From Acidobacteria bacterium UBA6911 (GTDB taxonomy: Bacteria; Acidobacteriota; UBA6911), in contig DKBB01000177.1 of NCBI GenBank assembly GCA_002451015.1, positions 1 through 5,401 on the forward strand: a stretch of 5,401 nucleotides of DNA. The letters run 5' to 3'. The position numbers and the translations under genes are program-made. The notes beneath the pieces are model-generated. The model was not told the DNA's origin. It was given only the letters and a program-made list of their open reading frames with translations, and made no database searches. Shown in pieces: positions 1 to 5,401 of this stretch. Every line of letters begins with the position of its first letter. Position 1 is the stretch's first letter.

Positions 1-789
1 ACCTATCCTGAACTGACGGAGAAGCTTGCACAATATGAATATGCCCTCGAAAAACACATGGCGGCCAATCTGGGAACTTCGCGATACGCGGCATTCGCCA
101 ACAAATGCTGGCCCGCTTTCGAAAAATATTTCGGACATGTTCCCTGTTATGTGAACTCGCGCCTGGCTGCAAAGGGGATTCCCGTAGCGTGCGAAGCGGA
201 TATTTACGGGGCTCTCAGCGAATATATGGTTGTATGCGCCACCGCCGCGCCGCCTGCCATTCTTGACATTAACAATTCCGTTCCGAAAGATATGTACGAG
301 GAATGCAAATCCGCTGTGGGGGATTACGACCTTACCGACCTGTGGATGGGATTTCACTGCGGAAATACATCGTCTCAATGCCTCCTGCAGCCTGCACTGC
401 AGCATCAGTTGATCATGCACCGTCTCATGGAGCCGGAAAAGGATCCGGATATTACCCGGGGAACCCTGGAGGGACGGATCAAATCCGGACCCATTTCCGT
501 TTTTCGCATTCAATCGACTTCGGATGCGGATCTGCACGCATATATAGCGAACGGAGAAGTGTTGGATGTGAATCCCAAATCTTTCGGCTCAATCGGCGTT
601 TTTGCCATTCGTGAAATGGGGCGCTTCTACCGGCATGTTCTGCTCGAAAAGCGCTTTCCTCACCACACCGCCATTGCGTTCAAACATGCAGGAAAAACCC
701 TTTTTGCCGCATGCAGGATGCTCGGTCTTGATGAGGTTTATTTCAACCATCCCAAAGGGGTGTACTACCCGACCGAGAATCCATTTTAA
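1..789 (+). CDS. L-fucose/L-arabinose isomerase-fold sugar isomerase, C-terminal part (5' end outside window)
   Basis: The reading frame is open from base 1 to a TAA at 787-789, giving 262 residues of a gene whose start lies left of the window. The ATG at base 58 is probably an internal methionine. The sequence looks like the C-terminal part of the FucI/AraA-type aldose-ketose isomerases, cytosolic enzymes that use a divalent metal. Counting from that Met, the visible signatures are GIPVACEADIYGAL (residues 40-53), LDINN (69-73), GFHCGN (98-103) and FPHHTA (200-205). Glu46 and Asp70 are 24 residues apart, as are metal ligands Glu337 and Asp361 of E. coli FucI, so they are likely metal ligands. 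One histidine of the PHH motif is a candidate for the third. The substrate cannot be told from this fragment; many such proteins are annotated only as fucose isomerase-like. No terminator is obvious after the stop, and the next gene starts 192 bases later. The family call is firm; the sugar specificity is not. Confidence 0.88.
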   Translation, partial: TYPELTEKLAQYEYALEKHMAANLGTSRYAAFANKCWPAFEKYFGHVPCYVNSRLAAKGIPVACEADIYGALSEYMVVCATAAPPAILDINNSVPKDMYEECKSAVGDYDLTDLWMGFHCGNTSSQCLLQPALQHQLIMHRLMEPEKDPDITRGTLEGRIKSGPISVFRIQSTSDADLHAYIANGEVLDVNPKSFGSIGVFAIREMGRFYRHVLLEKRFPHHTAIAFKHAGKTLFAACRMLGLDEVYFNHPKGVYYPTENPF

Positions 790-981
790 GGCCTGCCGAC
801 GTTTAAATACCGTCAAATTGTTAGGGGAAGATATAGTAATTAATTTTGCGGCGAGATGGGGGTCGGAAGTCATTTAATCATGAGGGCGAATCATTCATAT
901 TTTGAATTTTCAGCTGGATACATAAAAATTCGATTTGATGCCGTTTTTCCGACTTCTTGGAACGCCTAAAAGTGGGAGCAA
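790..981. other. Non-coding spacer between sugar isomerase and HAD phosphatase genes
   Basis: This 192-base AT-rich stretch holds no convincing gene; the short frames entering it are out-of-frame continuations of the isomerase region. It probably carries the promoter of the downstream phosphatase gene. A TATAGT hexamer at 832-837 resembles a -10 box but has no good -35 partner. A TTGAAT at 902-907 could be a -35 box, but only weak -10 candidates follow. An AT-rich inverted repeat lies at 902-910 and 925-933 (nine pairs including one G-T) around a 14-base loop. No strong GC-rich terminator is seen after the isomerase stop codon. Confidence 0.6.
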
Positions 982-1569
982 ATGTTAAGAATTGAAGTGC
1001 CGGAATATATAAAAGGACTGATTTTCGATTGTGACGGGACGCTGGTGGATTCCATGCCGCTGCACTGGGATGCTTGGAAAAAGGCCGTCGACCTCAAAGG
1101 GGGAACCTGGCACGAGGAATTCTTTTCCTCTACAAAAGGAATGCCGGAGGAGGATATCGTCGCGCTTTACAACGAGCGGTTTTCCTTGAGCCTGGATCCC
1201 GTGGAGACGGTTCGGATCAAACACGAACATTTCCGCAACTGTGCGGCTCAGTTCAAACCGATTGGGTACGTACTGGATGTCGTACAACAATACAGCGGTA
1301 TTCTTCCGATGGCAGTCGCTTCCGGCGGTGTCCGCAAAAATGTAATGCTGGAACTGGAGACCCTGGATATCAGGCACTTTTTCCGGACAATCCTGACTGC
1401 CGAAGACGATGTGCGTCCCAAACCGGCCCCCGATATTTTTCTGGAAGCGGCAAGAAGGCTCGGGGTCCCTCCGGAAAACTGCCAGGTGTTCGAGGATGGC
1501 GATCTTGGGTTGCAGGCGGCGCGTGCGGCTGGAATGCTGGCTACGGATATCCGGGAGTATGGGGTGTAA
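982..1569 (+). CDS. HAD-superfamily sugar-phosphate phosphatase, YqaB / beta-phosphoglucomutase-like
   Basis: This is a complete 195-residue cytosolic HAD hydrolase, close in length to E. coli YqaB (188 aa), which dephosphorylates fructose-1-phosphate and related sugar phosphates. All four HAD motifs are visible. Motif I is FDCDGTLVDS, with nucleophile Asp16 and acid/base Asp18. Motif II is Ser114 in AVASGG. Motif III is Lys147 in RPKPAPD. Motif IV is the Mg-binding acidic pair Glu171-Asp172 in VFEDGDLGLQAARAAGM, and this stretch closely resembles the C-terminus of YqaB. Residues about 25-95 form the helical cap of the beta-PGM type, so a mutase role is possible, but the YqaB-like ending favours a phosphatase. 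The ATG is preceded by GGGAG at 974-978, only three bases away, which is a tight spacing. An in-frame stop at 967-969 leaves no better upstream start. With the neighbouring sugar isomerase it suggests carbohydrate metabolism, but the 192-base gap argues against a tight operon. The true substrate is unknown. Confidence 0.9.
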   Translation: MLRIEVPEYIKGLIFDCDGTLVDSMPLHWDAWKKAVDLKGGTWHEEFFSSTKGMPEEDIVALYNERFSLSLDPVETVRIKHEHFRNCAAQFKPIGYVLDVVQQYSGILPMAVASGGVRKNVMLELETLDIRHFFRTILTAEDDVRPKPAPDIFLEAARRLGVPPENCQVFEDGDLGLQAARAAGMLATDIREYGV

Positions 1570-1771
1570 TAGAGAGATTATTGTTTTGGGGTTTTGGCTA
1601 TTTAAGCTTAAAGCAGTCAAAAGCCAGAAGTGAGCGAACCGGGAGAGAGTGCATCATAGAGGGGAAGAACTTTATTTGCTTGATGCAACAAAATACATAA
1701 TTATTCTGCTCGTCTGACTTCTGACTTCTTGTTGTTATGTTTTACGCCAATCCCAATCCTTACAGGAAAGG
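1570..1771. other. Non-coding spacer with palindrome and nested inverted repeats
   Basis: No gene is supported in this 202-base gap. It contains a perfect 12-bp palindrome, TTTAAGCTTAAA, at 1601-1612. It also holds an imperfect inverted repeat with arms AAGCCAGAAGTGAG (1621-1634) and CTGACTTCTGACTT (1714-1727), which has two mismatches. Nested inside is a 7-bp inverted repeat, TGCATCA (1650-1656) with TGATGCA (1681-1687). The right outer arm is also a tandem pair of the heptamer CTGACTT. A CATAAT hexamer at 1696-1701 matches five of six -10 positions and could help drive the ferredoxin-nitroreductase gene, but no well-spaced -35 box is present. Whether the repeats act as a terminator, a regulatory structure or a decayed small repeat element cannot be decided here. 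Confidence 0.5.
1601..1612. repeat. Perfect 12-bp AT-rich palindrome
   Basis: TTTAAGCTTAAA reads the same on both strands and sits 32 bases after the phosphatase stop codon. Allowing one bulged A, the symmetry extends outward with GCT on the left and AGC on the right. It could be a regulator-binding half-site pair or part of a weak hairpin. No U-run follows, so it is not a classical terminator. Confidence 0.45.
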
Positions 1772-1772
1772 A
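1764..1772 (+). promoter_or_regulatory. Ribosome binding site giving two possible starts
   Basis: The stretch AGGAAAGGA offers two Shine-Dalgarno cores. AGGA at 1764-1767 sits four bases before the ATG at 1772. AAAGGA at 1767-1772 sits five bases before the in-frame ATG at 1778. The second choice gives a protein starting MGLLIIDQEKC, a more usual beginning for a ferredoxin domain of this kind. I lean slightly to 1778, but both are possible and differ by only two residues. Confidence 0.55.
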
Positions 1773-2602
1773 TGTTTATGGGTCTATTAATTATTGATCA
1801 GGAAAAATGCAAGAAGGATGAATTTTGCATTCGGGAATGCCCTGCGGCGATCATTCGGTTTTCTGCCGATGAAGGGTATCCGGAACTTGTCGAGGGAGGA
1901 GCCGACCATTGTATCCGCTGCGGCCATTGTGTGGCGGTTTGTCCTCATGGAGCCCTGAGTCACGCGGATGTCCCAATGGAATCTTCGCCGGAGATCCGCA
2001 ACGAGTTAAAAATCAACCAGGAGCAGGCGGAACAGTTTTTGCGATCCCGCCGTTCTGTTCGCATTTTCAAGAACAAGCCGGTAGAAAAAGAGAAAATAAA
2101 CAGACTGATCGAAATTGCGCGTTATGCGCCGACCGGCGGAAACACCCAGTCTATTGAATGGCTTGCCGTCACCGATAAGGAGCGCCTAAAGAAGATCGCA
2201 GGTCTTACCATGGATTGGGTGAGGAAACTCGCGAAAGATCCCGCTGTTGTGGCCGCAAGCCCCTACCTGCCGATGATTGTTGCCGCCTGGGACGCGGGAT
2301 ACGATTCGGTGCTGCGGAATGCTCCCGCAATCATAGTGGCATCCGCTCCAAAAGAAATCATGACCGGCCAGGTCGATTTGACGATTGCCCTGACGTACCT
2401 GGACCTGATGGCGCCGACACTGGGATTGGGGGCATGCTGGGCGGGCCTGCTTCAGGGGGCACTTGCGGCATCGCCGGGACTGAAAGCGGAAGTCGGAATG
2501 CCGGTGGATCACCCCCATCATTATCCGGTGATGCTTGGATATAACGACATACAATATTTCCGGGTGCCCGAACGAAAAACACCCAAATGCGTCTTTCTCT
2601 AA
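1772..2602 (+). CDS. Ferredoxin-nitroreductase fusion (4Fe-4S domain plus FMN nitroreductase domain)
   Basis: This 276-residue cytosolic protein (274 if it starts at 1778) joins two electron-carrying domains. Residues about 5-65 are a bacterial-type double-cluster ferredoxin. The second motif is canonical: Cys47, Cys50, Cys53 and Cys57-Pro. The first reads Cys13-xx-Asp16-xx-Cys19-xxx-Cys23-Pro, with Asp in place of the second Cys. Residues about 88-276 form the nitroreductase domain. Its FMN-contact signatures are RSRRSVR (91-97), ARYAPTGGNTQ (116-126) and the later GLGACWAGLL, starting at residue 218. The length fits the ferredoxin-nitroreductase fusions of anaerobes, in which electrons are thought to pass from clusters to flavin. 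The physiological substrate of such fusions is generally unknown; nitro compounds may not be involved. It ends 25 bases before the URO-D-like gene, which has its own good ribosome binding site, so the two are probably co-transcribed. The family call is firm; the reaction is not known. Confidence 0.93.
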   Translation: MFMGLLIIDQEKCKKDEFCIRECPAAIIRFSADEGYPELVEGGADHCIRCGHCVAVCPHGALSHADVPMESSPEIRNELKINQEQAEQFLRSRRSVRIFKNKPVEKEKINRLIEIARYAPTGGNTQSIEWLAVTDKERLKKIAGLTMDWVRKLAKDPAVVAASPYLPMIVAAWDAGYDSVLRNAPAIIVASAPKEIMTGQVDLTIALTYLDLMAPTLGLGACWAGLLQGALAASPGLKAEVGMPVDHPHHYPVMLGYNDIQYFRVPERKTPKCVFL

Positions 2603-2627
2603 TAAACAAATACAGGAGTGAATTGCG

Positions 2628-3989
2628 ATGGCAAAAATAAACCAGAATGGATTGCCCGATAATTGGACGGAAATGTCCCGGGAACAGAAGAGGGAATACC
2701 GGTTGAATCAGTATCTGAATCCGACGAATGTCAAATTCGTCAGCCCGGAGGCGGAGGAGGCCTATAAGGTGCGGGCGCAGAGAATGGTGGATGCCTACAA
2801 CGTTGAAGAGCCGGACCGTGTGCCGGTTCATCTGCCGATAGGAAACCTTCCTTTCAACCTGGCAGGCCTTCGCATGTACGATGCCATGAACGATGTCGAA
2901 AAAGCGATCCAGGCATGCAAGGCCTTCAACGAAAAATATGCCGAAGGTCTGGATACCCTGGCGTATCCATTTGCCTTGCCCGGGAAAGTGCTGGAAATCC
3001 TCGATTATAAGCTGTATGCCCTGCCGGGGCACGGGCTTTCCCAGGATGCTCCCGGTCACCAGTTCGTCGAAGGGGAGTACATGAAGGTGGACGAATACGA
3101 CGACCTTATCATGGATCCTTCCAACTTCTGGCTGCGAACGTACCTTCCCAGGGTGTATGGAGCGTTCCAGAGTTTCCGCAATCTGGTGCCGCTGACGGAT
3201 ATGCTGGAGATACCTATGGGTGAAATAATGCCGCTGGCTACGCCCGAAGTCCAGGATACGCTGCAGAGAATGCTAGATGCCGGGAAAGAACTGCAGAGAC
3301 GGAATGAAATAACCGCCCGATTGATGGATTTCGGCCCGGGTCTGGGCTTTCCCGCCATGGCGACGCGATACGCATTCGCCCCTTTTGATGCCATCGGGGA
3401 TACGCTCAGGGGGACGCGCGGTGTCGTGACGGACATGTTCCGCCACAGGGACAAGCTGGAAAAGGCTGTGGACGTCATGGCGGATGTGACAATCGATTCT
3501 CTGCTGAGAGCGCCGAGCTTCCCTGGGCTGAACGCCGTTATGTTCCCCCTGCATAAGGGAGCCGACGGCTGGATGTCCGAGGAACAATACGAAAACCTGT
3601 ATTGGCCGTCACTGAAGAAGGTGATGGATGCTCTCATCGCGGAGGGGATCATCCCGGTCATGTTTGCCGAGGGGGGCTATGAAACCCGCCTCGATACGAT
3701 AAAAGATTTCCCGAAGGGAAGCGTTGTCTGGTGGTTCGATCAGACGAACATGGCGAAGGCCAAAAAAGTCCTGGGCGACAAGTTCTGCATTCAGGGGAAC
3801 GTGCCGTCCTCTCTGATCTGCACCGGTACCCCGGACAAAGTGAAGGATTACTGCCGCAAACTGATAGAGGATTGCGGCCCGGGCGGCGGGTATATCCTGG
3901 GTGCGGGATGTATCCCGGACGATCCCAAGCTGGAGAGCATCCTGGCGATAATGGCCGCAGCAAAAGAGTTCGGAGTTTATAAAAAGTAG
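2628..3989 (+). CDS. Uroporphyrinogen decarboxylase (URO-D/MtaA-like) superfamily protein, divergent, unknown reaction
   Basis: This 453-residue protein starts at an ATG nine bases after a strong AGGAG (2614-2618). It has an N-terminal extension of about 45 residues, then the URO-D-type entry VRAQRMVDAYNVEEPDRVPV (48-67). The C-terminal barrel carries VMFAEGGYETRL (from residue 344), VVWWFDQTNMAKAKKVLG, IQGNVPSSLICTGTPDKV (around Gly390-Asn391) and GGGYILGAGCIPDD with Cys428. True heme-pathway HemE is about 350 residues and differs, so this is not a confident hemE. The fold is shared with corrinoid methyltransferases such as MtaA, MtbA and CmuA, which bind zinc through an HxC motif and a later Cys. 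At the matching place this protein appears to read Phe346-Ala-Glu348, so the usual His and first Cys are missing. No corrinoid protein or methyltransferase partner lies in the window. No signal peptide or membrane segment is seen. It is the likely second gene of an operon with the ferredoxin-nitroreductase and is followed by a strong terminator hairpin. Membership of the superfamily is secure; the function is open. Confidence 0.9.
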   Translation: MAKINQNGLPDNWTEMSREQKREYRLNQYLNPTNVKFVSPEAEEAYKVRAQRMVDAYNVEEPDRVPVHLPIGNLPFNLAGLRMYDAMNDVEKAIQACKAFNEKYAEGLDTLAYPFALPGKVLEILDYKLYALPGHGLSQDAPGHQFVEGEYMKVDEYDDLIMDPSNFWLRTYLPRVYGAFQSFRNLVPLTDMLEIPMGEIMPLATPEVQDTLQRMLDAGKELQRRNEITARLMDFGPGLGFPAMATRYAFAPFDAIGDTLRGTRGVVTDMFRHRDKLEKAVDVMADVTIDSLLRAPSFPGLNAVMFPLHKGADGWMSEEQYENLYWPSLKKVMDALIAEGIIPVMFAEGGYETRLDTIKDFPKGSVVWWFDQTNMAKAKKVLGDKFCIQGNVPSSLICTGTPDKVKDYCRKLIEDCGPGGGYILGAGCIPDDPKLESILAIMAAAKEFGVYKK

Positions 3990-4012
3990 GTTGAAAACCA
4001 ACGGATGCCTTG

Positions 4013-4070
4013 CGAATGCAGGGGCACGGCAATCCGTGCCCCTGCATTCGTTTCCGCGCTTTTATTTTTT
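4013..4070 (+). terminator. Strong hairpin terminator between convergent genes
   Basis: A perfect 17-bp stem is formed by CGAATGCAGGGGCACGG (4013-4029) and CCGTGCCCCTGCATTCG (4034-4050) around a CAAT loop. It lies 23 bases after the URO-D-like stop codon. On the + strand it is followed by TTT, a short GC patch, then TTTTATTTTTT at 4060-4070, consistent with intrinsic termination. The T-run overlaps the last codons of the convergent nhaA gene. On the - strand the hairpin follows the nhaA stop by 11 bases but has no clear U-run, so termination there would be weaker. The palindrome may also be a dispersed repeat used as a terminator. Confidence 0.82.
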
Positions 4071-5300
4071 AGTGCTGTTCTGCAGGGCCCGCCGCCGCAC
4101 ACCTAAAATCCACGCGGCTGTAATGGTAATCGGCGCGACGACGAAGCTGAAAAGCGCACCCATCTTCACGCTGTCCTGAAGCACTCCCGCTGGAAAAGCG
4201 ACAACGGATACAAACAGGGCGACCGTAAATCCGATACCCGCCGCGATGCCCACTACAATCAGGTCCGCGGTGTTCATTCCCCTCGGCAGCCGGAGTCCGA
4301 AAGACTGACCGATCTTGGTGAATAGAATGATCCCAATCGGTTTGCCGAAAAGCAGGCCGAAGAATACCAGCCAGGTTCCCAGTCCAAGCGCGGAGAAAGC
4401 CACTCCGGCGTTTACGAAACCGAAAAGTCCAAGAATCAGTTCCACCGGGCTCTTCCACCAATGCTCCATCCGGTTCAGGGTATCCTGGCCCTCCGATTCG
4501 CCAACGGCCCAGATCCCGACATCGGAGTGCTCGTGGGGCATGCACCAGGCCAGGGGGACGAGCGCCAGAGCCGGATGGATGCCTCCCTCATGGAAAGCGA
4601 GCCATGAGACTACGCCCGGAACGATCAGGTAGGGCCAGAAATTTGTGATTTTCAGTTTCTTCCACAACACGAGGGCGAACGCTATCGCTGCGGCAATTCC
4701 AATAACGAATACGAGCAGCGGGTTGATTCCGTGCAGAAAGGGCAGGAGATTGTGGACCTCCTGCGGATAGAAGCTCGCCAGGACTATCAGTCCGCCGGCG
4801 TCGTCGGCTATTGCCAGCAGCAGAAGGAAAACAATGGCCGGGTGGGTCTTCCCCCCGATCTGAGGAAAGATCATCCGGGCGATGAGATAGCTGAATGCAA
4901 TGTCCGTTGCCATCGGAATGGCCCAGCCACGGGTAAGTTCCGGAGCGTTGAAGAGCAGCGTTCCGGTAAAATAGATAATTGCGGGCCCCGCCATCCCTCC
5001 CAGGGTCGCCATAATCGGCAGCGCCGCCGTTCGTACATTCGACAGAGCTCCTCTTGGCAGCATGGCTTCACGGATTTCCTTTCCGGCCAGCAGGAAGAAA
5101 AACGCCATGGCGAGGTCGTTGATGAGAAAATGAAGCGAAACGGGAACGTGATTGATATAAAACGCCGGTGTTTCCTTTATGAACTCATAGCTTTTATGAT
5201 CCACATTGGCCCAGACGAGGCCGACTGCAGCGCCTACGATAAGGAAGGCGGAATTTTCCAGAAGAAAGCGGATAACGCGATTTTGGGGACGCTTTTTCAT
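4062..5300 (-). CDS. nhaA: Na+/H+ antiporter NhaA
   Basis: This complete 412-residue inner-membrane protein belongs to the NhaA family, which expels Na+ (or Li+) in exchange for about two protons to control salt and internal pH. Hydrophobic segments run through nearly the whole length, as expected for the 12-helix NhaA fold. The family's key residues are all visible. Asp133 in WAIPMATDIAFS matches E. coli Asp133. Asp166-Asp167 in LLAIADDAGG match the ion-binding Asp163-Asp164. Lys320 in FGKPIGI matches Lys300. Helix XI signature GIGFTVALFVSVVAF and the FVNAGVAF stretch are also present. It is somewhat longer than E. coli NhaA (388 aa). The extra length lies partly in the loop around residues 254-283 and partly in a basic C-terminal tail. 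The ATG at 5300 has GAGG at 5308-5311, seven bases upstream on the - strand. The gene is convergent with the URO-D-like gene and looks independently transcribed. No nearby nhaR-like regulator is visible. Confidence 0.97.
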   Translation of the reverse strand: MKKRPQNRVIRFLLENSAFLIVGAAVGLVWANVDHKSYEFIKETPAFYINHVPVSLHFLINDLAMAFFFLLAGKEIREAMLPRGALSNVRTAALPIMATLGGMAGPAIIYFTGTLLFNAPELTRGWAIPMATDIAFSYLIARMIFPQIGGKTHPAIVFLLLLAIADDAGGLIVLASFYPQEVHNLLPFLHGINPLLVFVIGIAAAIAFALVLWKKLKITNFWPYLIVPGVVSWLAFHEGGIHPALALVPLAWCMPHEHSDVGIWAVGESEGQDTLNRMEHWWKSPVELILGLFGFVNAGVAFSALGLGTWLVFFGLLFGKPIGIILFTKIGQSFGLRLPRGMNTADLIVVGIAAGIGFTVALFVSVVAFPAGVLQDSVKMGALFSFVVAPITITAAWILGVRRRALQNSTKK

Positions 5301-5401
5301 GCATGCACCTCAAGCTGGAATTAATGCGCAAAATAAAACCATCAATATATCACATCCCGCAATGAACAAAATTGGTGTCAGGCTAGAATTTCCCTTTTTA
5401 A
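5301..5401 (-). promoter_or_regulatory. nhaA leader with a candidate extended -10 promoter
   Basis: Read on the - strand, TGATATATT at 5352-5344 is an extended -10 element: TG, one base, then TATATT, which matches the TATAAT consensus at five of six positions. Only poor -35 candidates lie at the right distance (ATTTTG at 5372-5367, 17-base spacer), which is acceptable for an extended -10 promoter. The Shine-Dalgarno GAGG is at 5311-5308. A transcript would begin around 5337 and have a leader of roughly 35-40 bases, too short for a riboswitch. This is a pattern match only. Confidence 0.4.

Noticed and set aside
985..1620. 211-residue open frame on the - strand, opposite the HAD phosphatase gene
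   Set aside because: The + strand frame has all four HAD motifs; the antisense translation has no recognisable domain.
1570..1771. Riboswitch or small RNA gene
   Set aside because: Inverted repeats exist but no known conserved core was recognised, so only a structured spacer is reported.
2358..3059. 233-residue open frame on the - strand spanning the nitroreductase/URO-D junction
   Set aside because: It overlaps two firm + strand genes and their spacer, and has no motif of its own.
3056..3661. 201-residue open frame on the - strand, opposite the URO-D-like gene
   Set aside because: It lies wholly inside a well-supported gene on the other strand, is rich in Ser/Arg/Pro as expected of an antisense shadow, and shows no family motif.
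2628..3989. Call as hemE (heme-pathway uroporphyrinogen decarboxylase)
   Set aside because: The protein is about 100 residues too long, has an N-terminal extension, carries subgroup-specific motifs, and no other heme genes lie nearby.
4731..5324. 197-residue open frame on the + strand, opposite nhaA
   Set aside because: NhaA on the - strand has every key family residue; this translation is compositionally odd and unlike any known family.
1..5401. CRISPR array, insertion sequence, phage or defence island
   Set aside because: No regularly spaced repeats, transposase, integrase or defence-type domains were seen; all five genes are metabolic or transport types.

Overview
This window looks like ordinary chromosomal DNA from a mesophilic, probably anaerobic bacterium. 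The evidence for anaerobic life is a ferredoxin-nitroreductase fusion next to a divergent uroporphyrinogen-decarboxylase (URO-D) superfamily protein, a pairing typical of strict anaerobes. The proteins feel most like Desulfobacterota (former Deltaproteobacteria) or similar anaerobes. That placement is an impression from protein style, not a search result. No mobile element, CRISPR array, rRNA or tRNA was seen.

Layout, left to right. (1) Bases 1-789, + strand: the C-terminal 262 residues of a sugar isomerase of the L-fucose/L-arabinose isomerase fold, cut by the left edge. (2) 790-981: AT-rich spacer with one weak hairpin. (3) 982-1569, +: a complete HAD-superfamily sugar-phosphate phosphatase resembling YqaB/beta-phosphoglucomutase. 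(4) 1570-1771: non-coding spacer with a 12-bp palindrome and nested imperfect inverted repeats. (5) 1772-2602 (or 1778-2602), +: a two-cluster ferredoxin domain fused to an FMN nitroreductase domain. (6) 2628-3989, +: a URO-D/MtaA-like protein, 25 bases downstream and probably in the same operon. (7) 4013-4070: a perfect 17-bp stem and T-rich tail between convergent genes. (8) 4062-5300, - strand: a complete NhaA Na+/H+ antiporter. (9) 5301-5401: its leader, with a plausible extended -10 promoter on the - strand.

How the genes may work together. The isomerase and the HAD phosphatase both suit carbohydrate metabolism, but a 192-base gap separates them and they may be transcribed independently. 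The ferredoxin-nitroreductase and the URO-D-like protein form the tightest unit. One is a redox flavoprotein. The other has a fold used for decarboxylation or for methyl transfer to thiol/corrinoid cofactors, but it lacks the usual HxC zinc motif, so its reaction cannot be named. NhaA is an independent convergent unit for sodium and pH homeostasis.

The most interesting points are the Asp-for-Cys replacement in the first iron-sulfur motif, the altered metal site of the URO-D-like protein, and the two-gene cassette they form. I found no convincing evidence of a wholly new multi-gene system.
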